DNA of 64,000 nucleotides from Smittia aterrima (lineage: Eukaryota; Arthropoda; Insecta; Diptera; Chironomidae). The DNA is taken from contig CP093831.1 of NCBI GenBank assembly GCA_033063855.1, forward strand, positions 19,034,001 through 19,098,000, in the 5' to 3' direction. Position 1 is the first letter of the stretch, and every line of letters starts with the position of its first letter. Shown in pieces: positions 39,224-51,120 of this stretch. The notes below the pieces were generated by a model. That model was given only the letters and a program-made list of their open reading frames with translations. It was not told where the DNA came from and ran no database searches. Made by a program: the position numbers and the translations under genes.

Positions 39224-39539
39224 TGATAACATGAGATTCTTGATTTTCTGATAACAGAAATTTTTTATTGTAGATGATTTAATTAGTAAGACGACATTTC
39301 CTTTAAAGTTAGCTTAACTTCCTTTCAGCGTAAAGTCAGTTCAAACAATGAATCGACCTTGATATGTGTTTCGCTCTGATGCAAGGCAATAGCTAATGAG
39401 CTGGGTGATTGCTGGACACGCACGGAGGGCGACTTAACGAGCATCTTATAGAATTTAAAAGAGATCGTCAACACACATGATAACTTCATAATCTGAAATT
39501 TCACTTGAAAGCTTTCAAGATTTTGATAACACACAAAAA

Positions 39540-39860
39540 AAAATAAGAAGTTCGGTCACAGGCGACCTGGTAGAGGGATGTTTTCGAATTTTCCTTTTTC
39601 GGTATGAAATTTTCATATGTAACATATAATATGTTCCATAACAACTATCCCAACTATCCACAAATATTTCAACTATCCAAACTTTCTACAACTATAAATA
39701 GAAGTACTGGGAAAAAATTTTCTCATTAATTTTGAGTACTTGCAGAAGAAACATCAAATATCATTTTATGCCATAACTTTTTGCTGACGGACGGACAAAG
39801 TGGCCACAATAAGGTTTTTTCTTACGAAAAAATCCTTAAAAAAGCTTTCTAATATTTAGC
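39540..39860. repeat. Low-complexity or element-derived spacer between convergent genes
   Basis: This spacer contains CAACTATCC three times (39642-39650, 39651-39659, 39670-39678), runs of A, and a GC-richer phrase GACGGACGGACAAAGTGGCC. Its composition differs from the flanking untranslated regions and it resembles the 3' part of a degenerate transposon or SINE. I cannot name a family. Confidence 0.3.
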
Positions 39861-39883
39861 ATCATCAAATAAAGTAATTTAAT

Positions 39884-39889
39884 TTTATT
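39884..39889 (-). terminator. Poly(A) signal of the second acyltransferase gene
   Basis: On the minus strand AATAAA lies about 70 bases past the TGA stop at 39962-39960. Confidence 0.6.
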
Positions 39890-39959
39890 TAATAGATCGG
39901 ACTTATTAATATTTCTTTCGCAATCATCTTCAGTTACCAAAATTTGGTAACCAAATCAA

Positions 39960-42900
39960 TCAATCTAGCATTTCCCATTTCCAACGTCTAGCGTTCATGT
40001 TATTTTCAACTTTCTTGATGGGAATCTCCTCTTCTTTAACCTCTTCCTGTTCGTACTCTTCCCTTTCCATCTTCCTGATATCCTGTTCTTCAATTTCTTC
40101 TTCAGTCTCATCCTCCTCTTCAGTTGCATTCAGGCTAAATATTATTAATGAAATCTCTTAATTAAAGTTCTTAAATCAGTTTACTCACTTGCCATTGGTT
40201 TTTGCCTCGTAGCCATTAGTTTCAGTTCCAAGATTTAATTTTGATCTCCTAGCAATAAAATCGTCTTCTTCATCAGCAAAAGGACTTTCGAAGTCAGGTT
40301 CTTCAGATTTATCTTCAATGCTTTCACTTGAAGACTCCTCAGAATGTAAAAATATTTTTACGATATTTTTCAAAGGAATATCTAGAGCAAGTGTGAGAAC
40401 ACAAGCAGCAGTGAAAACAATAAAGATCTCAAGTCGATCGATATAAGAAGAAAGGTGAAACTCTTCTCCGCTTTTGATTGTTCCACTGAAGTAAAAGAAT
40501 ACAAGAAACACGATGAGATAAATCGAATAAGATATTTTGCTGACAAATATCATTGGTCGAGAGCTTAAAAAGCAGTTCAGTTTCCAGCTTGCATCAGAAT
40601 AACAAGCAAAGATAATCCATGCGATTCCTAGTGACCATAACATCGGCGACAAAGCAGAGTATTGAGCTGCCGCAGTTGGATCATATTGATAATCCTTGTA
40701 CGAGAGATTTGATGGCGTATAAAAGCACCAAATGAACCCACAAAGAGTTGAGGTCCATGCACTGAAAACAACGCCTCGTGGCAATTGAACTTTTCCAAAC
40801 TCTTTAATGATGATTCCTAACGCAATACCGATCAAATAGGGGGTAGCTCGATGCAACGCAACAGCGAGTGACAAGTTGTATGTTCGATACAGTTGACTCA
40901 GTCTTTAAAAGAAAAGAAGCAAAATTACGAAGGTGAAAACATTGTAGAACATAGATTAACTCACTTCATTCCATGGAAAACTACGACAGAAAGTCGATTT
41001 TCTACTGTTGACGAGAAGCGAGCAGCTGCCGAAAATGCATGTAAAATGCCTGTTAAAGTGAAAATAGAAAATTATTAACAAACCAGAACTGAAGGAAATA
41101 TCTTTTACCATAGAGCCCGAGACCATAACTCGGCTGTTTATAGATCATCCAGACCAGTAATGGAGTCAAAATGAAGAGTTGGAGATCGACAGCTAGATGG
41201 TAAGTGTGGGTCGCACACTAAAATAGATATATTGTTGAAAACTTATCGAGTCAAATTGTGCAACTCACCATGTCTTCGATTGGGAAAAGGTTTTGAATGA
41301 AAAGAAGATTTCGCCAAAAACTTTGTTTGCATAAGTCCGCGTTTTTGTCGACGATTTGTGACCATTGTGGACCTGTTCCGAGATGTTCCCATACGAAAGC
41401 GTAAAACAATAAAACCACGGCGAGTGGAAGAACGAGGCGAAGGAATCGTTGTAGGATTTTCTTGATCCAAACAGATTTGCCTGCGCTTTCAATATTTTTG
41501 AGCAGACTTAGAGCTGCTAGAGTTCCACTCACAACTAAGAAAACATCTTCGTAGAGAAAAGAGCTTCGAAGAAAAACGGAAAAAGGCGAATTGAAGAATT
41601 CGGTGAGCTTATTGCGATTAGAATACGGAACGCGGCCCATTGGGATGAGTTTGAAAGAAACGACGAGCAGCAAAATTGACAAAGCTTTGAGCCCATGTAA
41701 ACATTGAACTTGATTAGAGTCTTTTTCCATTCCGAATAGAATCGGAGCATTTCGTTTAATGGAGAAGCAATTCAAAATTTGATTCATCCGTGAATCTTTC
41801 TGTGGAACTTCAACGGATATTTCCTCAGTTCCACTCTTTTTTGAAGTTGAAGTCAAGAAGGACAAAGCTGGAGAATCTAAATAATCGCTCAGAGTTGCCA
41901 AAATGGTCGCTGCGGCGATCGCGGCGAGTAAAGAGCTGAAAAATTGTGAAACATCATAAACCAAAGATCCATATGACATTACTAAATCTCTCACCAAGTT
42001 CCGAAAATCTTCCAATCACTTTTAATCAAATTTACTAGATCGAAATGTTGACGAGTGTAACAACTCTCCTCGTTAACGTTGATTAAGAGTTTAATTCCTG
42101 TTGAGTTGTAGGGGCCGATAAATGATTCCAAGATTTGGTCAGCATCATGGAAAGTGCACGCAGATGGCAAGCAAAGGCCCCAATTGATCGTTGAATAACG
42201 TGGGAAAAAGTGATTCGGCTACGAAATTGATTTTAAATGTTCAATCATGTTTATCGAGAGCAAAGGCAAAATACTTACGTCATTTATGGTGCTTCGTATG
42301 AAATTTCTACCTTGTATGAGATGAACAGGAAGCTTTAATTGTTCCGCAGCAGCAACAACGTCTATGTTTGCCAAACAATATTTGCCCTTCATCTTCATGC
42401 TGTTAGTGTCAGAGATTTTGATTTTCTGAGAGATCTTTGTGCACAAATCGAAGTCGCCTAATTGATTTGTGTTTCCTCTCATTAATCCTGAGGGAATCTT
42501 AGCATTTGCGTCCATCATTTCAAGAGCCCAAATCTTTTGACCTCGCAATTGTCGTTGGAAAACTTCGCCTTGTTTTTGACATTCAGGATTCTTGACCTTC
42601 GAGTAATTTGGAACGAAGGATGGAAGATTGAGAATGAGCTTTTCGAATTCTTTCTTTGCAAGATGAGCTTGTTCCTTAGTTTTTTTGTCACGTTTCGGAG
42701 CTGATGGCTTTGACTCTTCAACTGCTGAAGGTACAACACCCGATTCGATTTCTTCATGCTCATGCTTTATAGCTTCTTCTTCAGAAGTCTGCTTGATCAA
42801 CTGCTCGGTATGTTCTCGTTCCTGTTCACGTTCTTCCTTTAACAATTTTTGATAATTTATTTCATCTTCTTCACTATCTTCGAATGTTTTACTGTCACCG

Positions 42901-43712
42901 GAATCATTGAAATCGAAAATAAAGTTGAATGGTTTGCGATTGAATATTTTATTGAAAGTCTCCTTGATCGAAATTTTAATTTTGCTGTCCGATTCCTTTT
43001 CGGATTCCACAGTTTCGACAATATTACTGTCACTTGGGTTTATTTCATCTTCATCACTTGTGTCAACATCTGATTCATCGCTGTTATCGTTTATCTCACC
43101 AACGTCTTTACTTTTCTTCTCTCGCGCTTCTAAGAAATCTTTAAATTTATTAAAGATTTCCGAGAGCAACGGCTTCTTTTCGTTTTCTTCGGTTTCATCT
43201 TCTTCGCTTGCATCATCAATAGTCTCAGCTGATTCATCAGCCTTCTCTTTACTTTCGTTTTCATCTACTATTTCTTTCGGTTTTCTCTTAAAGAAACTTA
43301 AGATTTTTGAAAAGAAAGATAATTTCTCGCTACTGTCGTCATCGTCTGATTCGTCGTCACGAAATTGTGCTAGTTTTGATCGTCTCAGCGAACGTTTTTT
43401 TACTTCAAATGTCGGTTTACGCACTTTAGCAAATTTATAATCGGATGTATCATCTTCTTCCGAATCTTCATCGGTGTCATCAGGTTCTGATTCATCATCA
43501 TCATCGTCACCAATCACTTTTTCTAACTTTCTGAATGGAAAACGAACCTTTGTTCTTCCGCTTAAAACAGTTTTACCGACACCAGCAGACTCACTCACAC
43601 CGACACCATCATTGAAGTCACGTAATTGAAAATTTTCCGAATTTTCTATCGCGATTGTTAGCAAGAGAAAAATTGCTAAGAAAATCACTCTTATGTTGAG
43701 ATACGGTTTCAT
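39960..43712 (-). CDS. NRF-6-like acyltransferase paralogue with acidic luminal insert; conserved His missing
   Basis: Seven exons, 5' to 3': 43712-42279, 42218-41995, 41935-41269, 41217-41109, 41049-40965, 40902-40189 and 40134-39960. All are in phase, giving 1135 residues. A signal peptide (residues 1-22) is followed by an extreme D/E-rich region (about 65-340) containing three amphipathic segments near 128-145, 179-200 and 243-264. The NRF domain follows (WALEMMDANAKIPSGLM, NWGLCLPSACTF), then the acyltransferase_3 membrane domain with CLHGLKALSIL, RFLRLVLPLA, WRNLLFIQN and HLAVDLQLF. The acidic C-terminal tail ends in RRWKWEMLD. Where the family and the neighbouring paralogue have G-H in the first conserved helix, this protein reads S-F-K (residues 646-648), so the likely active-site histidine is absent. 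It may be a pseudoenzyme, transporter or scaffold. Introns are mostly 52-75 bases. Confidence 0.93.
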
Positions 43713-44137
43713 TGCACTGACTTGGTCATCAAAGCTTAACTTAACTCGATTTAAAAATAATGAAATATGAAATTAAAAAGTGCAAAAATTAAAAAGCAAG
43801 GATCGCGAGCTGATCTGGGGAAAATTTTCGAAGAAACTGAGCAGCATGAAAACGTCCCGAGAAAATTATGAATGCAAAGAAGTTGACTTCTAAAAATAAA
43901 TCGAAAAACAAAATTGTTTTAAAGTTGAAGGAAAATGTTTTCTTCATTAATGTTTTCAAACAGAATAATAAAACGTCAACAAACGGGCATGATATTCAAC
44001 AAGTGTGGGAAAGCCTTTTGTTCAAAAGTTCAAACTATTAGTTTCTAAACAAAATATTCGTATATTTTATTAAAATTTTGTAAAAGGTAAAATATTTTCA
44101 TACAATTCTTGGAAGAAAAGGTTGCAAGTCTTAATGT
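43713..44137. other. Spacer between two minus-strand genes
   Basis: These 425 bases should hold the 3' untranslated region of the RhoGAP gene (poly(A) signal at 44066-44071) and the promoter and leader of the second acyltransferase gene. A TCAGTT initiator-like sequence lies on the minus strand about 130 bases upstream of its ATG. No other feature was seen. Confidence 0.5.
44066..44071 (-). terminator. Poly(A) signal of the RhoGAP gene
   Basis: On the minus strand AATAAA lies about 67 bases past the TGA stop at 44140-44138. Confidence 0.5.
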
Positions 44138-47100
44138 TCATGCAATCACGATTTCAGGATTCGGCGAGACATCGTAACCATGAATACAATAGAGAATTGA
44201 AGTAAACCAAGTTAGTTGGTCGTTGATGTTATTTCCCCCGATTATGTGACCAATGAAAGGAGAATCTCGGCTCCTGTCAACAAATCTCTGATAAATTTGA
44301 TATCTTAAAGATTATGTTTCTTTTTCTCACCTTTTTGTAAAATTTAACTCGATAAGTGTTAACGCCCAACGAAGTTGATTGTCTCGTTTCTTCTCGGCTC
44401 CTATATAAATCATGCAATTTGAGACGTCAACGTCTTTTACTTTCACGTTTGCATTTTTCTCCGTTTTTAAAACATTAATTGTCGTATCGTTGAGCTCAAG
44501 AGTAAATTGTTTCAAGGTTTTTGTCTTCTTATCAGCAAACTTTAGTTCCATGCAAGGCGTAAGGGTCGGAAGAGTTTTCATGGCACGTTCTATTTGTTCG
44601 TGGAATTTCGTTTTAGGCCTAACCTCAAGATAATTTGTCTTTCTGTCGTCATCCGGCCAGTTTGCCCATCTCAGAACGATGTTAAGCACTTTCTCGTTGT
44701 AATGAAGTGGACGTTGAAGATCGCCATTTAAAATAATTTCCATTAAAGTCATTTGATGAGCTGGAATCTTCATTTGAGGCTCGAGCTCTTTACATAGTTC
44801 GTAAACAGTTTTCTGAGGCGTAACTGCAACGTTTACTTGCTTCTTGTCTTCTTGTTTCATGTTAAAATCAGGATTCGGGTCAATTGTAATCCAAATCTTA
44901 AAATCTCCAGATTGCTTTACAACATCAGACAAGTTTTCAGCTGCTGAATGATATTTCTTCAGCACCGTCAATAAGATTTGTTCTGTTTTCTATAGAAACG
45001 AAAAGATTGATAAAGAAGTTTTAAGAAATTCATAGTTTGCACTTACAATCTCATCCACAGATAAATCGTAGAGCTTTTTATAGTTCATGATCAGTTCAGC
45101 AATCACATCAGAATCTCTTGTATCGATCATGTATTGATTTTCGTTATTACTTGGTTGCATCAACGTTGGTCCGAATATCATTGCAAGATTTTCAGCCCTC
45201 ATCTTATTGACTTCTCTTTGGGCTTGAATAAAGTGAAGATGACCCAGAAGCTTTTTTAAAGTTTGAAATTCAACAATTGGCAATCGCTGTAGTAACTCGC
45301 GATAGGCCAGAATCTTTTCTGAGTCAGCTTTCATTTCCGATACACTTAAGAAGCTAACAGCAAGCTTTCCCATAAGCGGTTCTGGAAGTTCTCGTAAAAA
45401 TCTTTTAAGGGCTGAAGACACATCGTGCTCGTTGTATTCAGATCGAGTAATCTGAACGTTAAATGCATCTTGTCGAAGCGCTGTTATCAGTTTTTGAATG
45501 TTTGTGCTTGATCCCGCTTTACGGTAAACACCTTCAGACATTGTTCCTGAAATTATTTACTTGATATACACACTAAATCTTTTGAATCAGATGTTTTCTC
45601 ACCATTTGTATAAACAAAATTTATGCATTTGTCTACGAAAACGGGCACATTTCCTTTTGTAAGTTGTTGATGTCTTAGTTGAGTTCCGTTAGCGTGCGCT
45701 TCATCTTTGATCACAACACTCCAAATTTTCGTTTCCCTCGACGCGTTCATCACAAAATAACAAGTATAAGGCGGACAGTCAATTAACATAGTTGGTCCTT
45801 TTTCTACAAGAAGGTTGTTAGTTGAATCGTCGCTTTCTTTCAAGCCAATGCAACGAGCTTTTCTTAAATCGAGAATTTCCAAACGAGATTCTGAGAAGTC
45901 ATAAAAGAGAAGTTTCCTTCGAGACAACATTATCCATGTTCCAGCCCAAGAAGATGATATTGATTTCTAAAATAGAATCGTGAAATAGAATTTTTTAAAT
46001 TATTTGAAGAATAATATTTTTTCACCTTCATGTAGCACCAGCCCGCTCTCATGTAGTCGAGTGTATATTCTTTTGGGAAAACGTTGGTCACTGCTCTAAT
46101 AATTTTTTGCATCCATAAACACCTATTATAGAAAATTATTCTAATTAAAAAAATTTCAAAATTTGGAAGAACTTCTTTTACTTTTCATTTTTACTGTGAA
46201 TTCCATAAACGTATGTCAGCCGTTGTGTCTTGACGGGAAGAGCATTACTTGAGTTCTTCGGTACTGCAAGGTTAATCTCAAAACAGAATATCTGTCGACC
46301 AGACTCTGTCTTAAATTCAGTAAACTTGTGGTTGACAAGATACTGAATACTTGTCAAGTAAGAAAAATCTAAGTGCTCTTTAAGTACTTTGAAGTCAGAA
46401 TCAGAGAATGCTTTGAATTGTCGATTTTTAACTTCGACGAATCTCGGGTTAAGTTCCTTAAGAATATCTTCGATCACTCCGGATGGCAGTTTAAAGAGAA
46501 TGACGCTCTTGTCGCCGGAACGATGTGAATCCTCGGCAAATGGTGGTCGTGAAATGAAATCTTTAAGCTCGAGTTTTGATTCTTTTAAACTAGATTTTCG
46601 TTTTAAACGATCAAAAATTGAACGATGAGTTTTCTCAAGAACTCCAATGACAATCTCATCATTCTTTGATTCCTCGTACGTTGGAAGGTGTTCACGGTTC
46701 GCCATGATGTTGTTAACCTTTGAAAGTTGAGGAATGGTTTTTGTAATCTTGTCAGCAGAAGCGTGAGCAAAATTATTTGGATTATCCAAATTATTCTTCT
46801 TAAACTTGGATTCTGGTTCAATGAACCAATTTGTTTGAGGTTGTTTTGGCCGACTTAAGTCAGCAACTCTTGATGTTGATGGTTGGTCATCATTTACATG
46901 AGCAAGAAAAGGTTCAACAAGATTTTCCACACTATCTTTAAGGTTTAGATTCTGATGAATTATCACGGAAGCTGCTCGAGATTCGGTTTTCTTTGCTCTT
47001 TGAGGAGCTACCGGAGCTGGTCTCAAAGGAAGCGAGGCTTTATCTTCAGTATACGCTATTGAATCACTGCGTTCCGGTGGTGAAGGAACGTCAATGGAAT

Positions 47101-48854
47101 CAGCACTTGAGTCCTCTTCGATTTGCTCATTATTTGGTTCAGTTAGATTCTCCTCAATCGTCCCATAAGTTTCTTCACTTAGCAAGGTTTCGAGGAGTGA
47201 CAGATGATTCATGTTATTCATGATAAATGCATCGAAACTCTCTCGCGACAACGGGTCAAACTCGTTGAGGATATCACGAGCAACTGATTGCGATTTTCTC
47301 TCTGAGCTCTCGACATTTGAGACTTTTTGTGGTGTCAATAGAGTTGTTTTCGCTTCAAACATATGGGAGTACATTGCCTCTTCGCTTCCTATTCGCTCAT
47401 TTTCATCGTTTGCATAAATTGGTTCTGTTGACTCAAGTGACTCAACTGAAATGTTATCGACATATCTCCACGATTCACTTCGATCGACTGCGCTGCTTTT
47501 ACTGAGAGACTTCATTGATGATAGGTCAGGAAAGCTTCGATCGGTTGATCCGCATACCGTGGCCATATCAGAATCGTCAGAGCTTTCATTGAGTATGTGT
47601 TGTGTGGTAGAATTTACTGGTGTTGGTATTGGAGGTGGCTTTCTCAAAGGAATCATCGGTGCATTTTCGTAATCACTTGATGGAAGTTTTTTGATTCGGC
47701 CATAAATCATTTCGGAAAGTTCAGGCGCAGGGCAGTTTGGCGGAGCAGATTCATTTTCATCTGATGAGGACTCAGAAGAAATTGTGTTCAAGCGAGTATC
47801 GCTAATATTTCTGCCTTTGTCTAAATTGTTCGGTTTATGGACAATGCTGTAGAGACTCTGAGTCAAATTCGTATTGCGCTTCAGATATTCTTTCTCACTA
47901 ACAACATCTTCATAAGATGGCAAGTCGCCACTTGATCGATTCAATGATTTTGGAATCTCATAATTCGACACTTCGCTCGGAATGTTTTCCAAGTTATACG
48001 AGCGATTGTTGAGCGGACTGTTGAACGTAAGTGACTGAAGCATTTGATTGTCTCCCAAGGAAATGGTTTGTGGTCGTTCATCATCTTCGACTGAGAAGCT
48101 TCGTTTATGTTTTGGTCGTTTTAGCGAGAAATTGTCGAGTTTGCTTCGAACATTCTTGAACTTTTTAGAAGTTGATAATTTAGTATCGTTCGATAACGAA
48201 CCCAGGGCATCCTTTGTGTTCTTAAACTCTTTCATAAATTTATGCTTAGCGCTGTGAGTCTTTCCAGTTATCCGTTCTCCAATAGCTTCGCGAAGCATTT
48301 TTGAAGAACTTCCAATCGATTTCATGATTTGCCTAAAAATAAGAAAGTTGAAGCTTTCTCTTGTGAATAAAAGCGAAATTAAGTTACCCTGGACTTGGAG
48401 TCGCATATTTCGAATCTGACTTCCCGCTAGTTGAAGAAGTTTGAGATAGAACGTCAAAATCTTTTAGCGATCTTTCTTCCGGAGTTTTCACTTGTGCATG
48501 ATCAGGCTCGTCAAGGTTGTTCTTGACGCATGGAATGTTTGGAGCCTTACGAATAGCTCCAGTTGTTTTTGAGAGCTCAGTGTTGTTGAATTGTTTTGCT
48601 GATTCTGGTGAGTTTTCATATTCTCGGGATGCAGCAGTGACAGTTGTTCTAACCCTCGGTGTTGGTACAGGCCGGTTACTCGGATCAGCTTTCAACTCAT
48701 TCAACTGCGCATTCAAACAATCGTAAACACTCTGAATTTTATTATTTACTGGCAGTGTATAGTTCTCGTAAACTTTTGACGATCTGTCTGCCTCATCTGT
48801 TGATTTCGTTTGCCTCGGGCGTGGTACGGGAGTCGTTTTATCGCTCATCTTCAC
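44138..48854 (-). CDS. RhoGAP15B: ARAP/RhoGAP15B-like Rho GTPase-activating protein (PH-PH-RhoGAP-RA-PH)
   Basis: Seven exons, 5' to 3': 48854-48388, 48332-46182, 46122-46026, 45966-45603, 45546-45047, 44989-44331 and 44285-44138, giving 1461 residues. The N-terminal half is disordered with SH3-ligand motifs (TPVPRPRQ, RPVPTPRVR, PPPIPTP, LPLRPAPVAPQR) and tyrosine sites (VYENY, REYENSP, EEAMYSHM). Next come PH1 (DKSVILFKLPSGV, RFVEVKNRQFKAF), PH2 (AGWCYMK, TWIMLSRRKLLFYDF) and a RhoGAP domain with arginine finger R1035 in GVYRKAG, plus LPEPLM and ENLAMIFGPTLM. An RA domain (KTVYELCKELEPQM) and a last PH domain close the protein. It should stimulate GTP hydrolysis by Rho-family GTPases at phosphoinositide membranes. 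The order matches ARAPs but no ArfGAP or SAM domain is visible, as I recall for Drosophila RhoGAP15B. MSDK at 48848 is an alternative start. Confidence 0.93.
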
Positions 48855-50075
48855 TTAATTATTGGCAGTTTTGTTATTTGAATCATACGCAACTAAGGAG
48901 AACAATAGCAAATTAATATCAAATTAATTGATGGCTTCACAAATCATCTGAATGTTAAGCTTTCTAAATATTTTCATTCATCAATTTTCCCGCTATCTAA
49001 GCAAACATCTTAAATTCAGCCGAGACGCGGATAATTTTAATGAACTCAACGTAAATAGATGAAAGTCAAATCATCTCGTTTCAAGCGCTTGTTTTGAGTG
49101 ATTCACGTAATTGGAACTTCCGAACAAAATGATATTCGATAAATTTATGTTTGCTGTGCATTCGAGGTTCTTCCCTGAACAATATCATTTTGTTTCTTGT
49201 GCAAATCTTTGCAAAAAAATAATGCAATAGTATTTATAGCGGATTTACACGAAGCAAACAAACCTGATAGGATTAAGTTTCTACAATGACAAAATATTCT
49301 TAAAGCTGTTTAGTTGGCGTTCCGTGTGAGTCATCAGAAGCGACACATATAATCTCACAAAGCTGAGTTCGTCATTAATAGCATATTAGGGAATTGCCAA
49401 TGAATTATAGATTGACGAGTGATAAGAGCAAGCATTCTTTTTGATACGATCGTATGAGTCATCAACCTTTTTGCGTTTTGTATCACTTCGCTCGTTTGCG
49501 CAGATGGAAGAAAACTCACTCGTGATGATGAATAATTGATTCTGGTAGGTCTTTACAAACAGAGCTCATTCAACAGCAGTTTTATAAACTCTTGTATTTA
49601 GTTTAAATTTCCGTATTTTAATAATTGCACTTTTATTTTGTATTTGAATAATTGCACTTTGTTTCAGCAATTATTCGGCTTCAGCAAACAAATTTAACCA
49701 CTTTGAATCTTCATTTATTAGTTATTTTCTAGATGATCACGACATCGACTTGTTGAATGCTCAATAAAAGCGACTGAGTTTTTCTGCGATGTTTATGTTG
49801 CGTTCTGAAAAAACATCGAAAAGCGCTTATTCGTATGCGAGTTATAAACTAAGCAATTCTAACCTCCCGAAAGTGGCCACCTAAGAGTTTTTTTGTTTGC
49901 ACTAAACACAAAACAAGCCAGTCATACTTGAAGGTACACTTAAAGGAGGTGGTCACTCAGAGAGGTTTGAGTGCAGATAAAATTCAAATTGTAATAGTTC
50001 GTTGAAATCAGAAGATTCTTTACTATAAATTAGATTCGTCAACCATGGTCAAGAAAATGAGGTAGCTGTGAGCTT
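48855..50075. other. Intergenic spacer between the RhoGAP and CEP20 genes
   Basis: About 1.2 kb without a supported gene. It should hold the RhoGAP promoter on the left and the CEP20 3' untranslated region on the right. It contains two close copies of AATAATTGCACTTT near 49620-49662 and an imperfect inverted repeat, GTGGCCACCT near 49872 against AGGTGGTCAC near 49948. Neither has an evident function. Confidence 0.5.
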
Positions 50076-50584
50076 TTACAAAATATTTGTTGGTTGCTGA
50101 TCGTGGAGAAGTTCTTTCTTTTTCTCTTCCTTCATGGTTTGAGCGATTAAACTCAGCATCACTGGAAGTTCATTTTCTCCTGTCTTCGGGAGATTTAATT
50201 TTGATTCAATGAATTCGCGAGATGAATTCGTCAAATTTCCACTTTCATTTGAAAACATTGAAGCAGAGTAAGCGAATCCCATGAACTCCAAATATTCTAA
50301 GATCTGAGAAAATTTTTCAATCATTAAATAAAAACTCAAATCTAGGAAGAACTCTGAAAACGTATTTCAGTCGTACTTACGATGTGGTTTGCTAGTTGAG
50401 TCGATGATCTTGAGTTGTCTTTTGATTTGTTCATCGGAGTTTCCGCTCCATCACGAATTTCGTTGAGAATGATCGCTCGCATTTCACTTTTAATTTTGAT
50501 GTATATTCCATTATCGGACAATCGCTTTTTCAAAGTTTTATGCAACAAAGTTTCACTTCCGTCAGAAAAATCCTGCTCAGCCAT
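50076..50584 (-). CDS. CEP20/FOPNL-like centrosomal LisH protein
   Basis: Two exons, 50584-50381 and 50303-50076, joined by a 77-base GT-AG intron, give 143 residues. The N-terminus (ETLLHKTLKKRLSDNGIYIK, then IKSEMRAIILNEIRDG) and the LisH segment (IVLEYLEF-type, here IILEYLEFMGFAYSASMFSN) match the TOF-LisH module of FOP, OFD1 and CEP20/FOPNL. Full length is close to the roughly 170 residues of animal CEP20. The module dimerises. CEP20 localises to centriolar satellites and basal bodies, and in other organisms is needed for ciliogenesis. The MAEQ start fits; an in-frame ATG 18 bases upstream (50602) would add MWKTRI. The acidic or basic tail (KEEKKKELLHDQQ) is unremarkable. Whether it serves cilia of sensory neurons and sperm here is inference. 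Confidence 0.87.
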
Positions 50585-51120
50585 AATTCGGGTTTTCCAC
50601 AAAAAAGAACTTTCAAAATAAACAACAAAGAGCTGCTAAAGTTTGCTGTGATTGGATTAGCATTTTATTGCAAAAGAAAAAGCAAAAGTTTCTCACACAG
50701 CAAATAAAAAATATTTTTCTTTGTTACGAAACTATTATTGACATTTATTTCTTTCTACATCTTTTGTATAATTAATCTTAATGACGTCGATTTATAATTT
50801 ATAGCTTCATCACGACAAGGAACCCTCGTTTAGTTTAAGTCTTCAGGTTGAAGGTGACCTCATGTGCGCTTCGTCAAGTTAGCTGAATCATCTCGGTTGC
50901 TCCATTTGATTTTATGTCACATAAAGGCTGCGCTTTAATAAAGGCATCCCCACAGCTCGAAGAGAAATTGAGAGAGAGATACACAAATTAAATACTAATT
51001 CATGACGGAAGTCACGCGTGGCAGAAGATGAAGAAATCATAGAAAAAAATAATTTTGTGTAAATAGCAATTGCCAAGAGCAACAAGCAAAACATAAGCGA
51101 GATTGAGGCGAAAATTATAT

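Noticed and set aside
42907..43440. Plus-strand frame of 177 codons, serine- and leucine-rich
   Set aside because: It is the mirror of the acidic D/E-rich exon on the minus strand, because GAA/GAT codons read as TTC/ATC on the other strand. It has no signal, domain or splice context of its own.
49600..49670. AATTGCACTTT repeats resembling the miR-92 seed
   Set aside because: Only the seed-like 8-mer matches. There is no flanking hairpin and the rest of the mature sequence does not fit.
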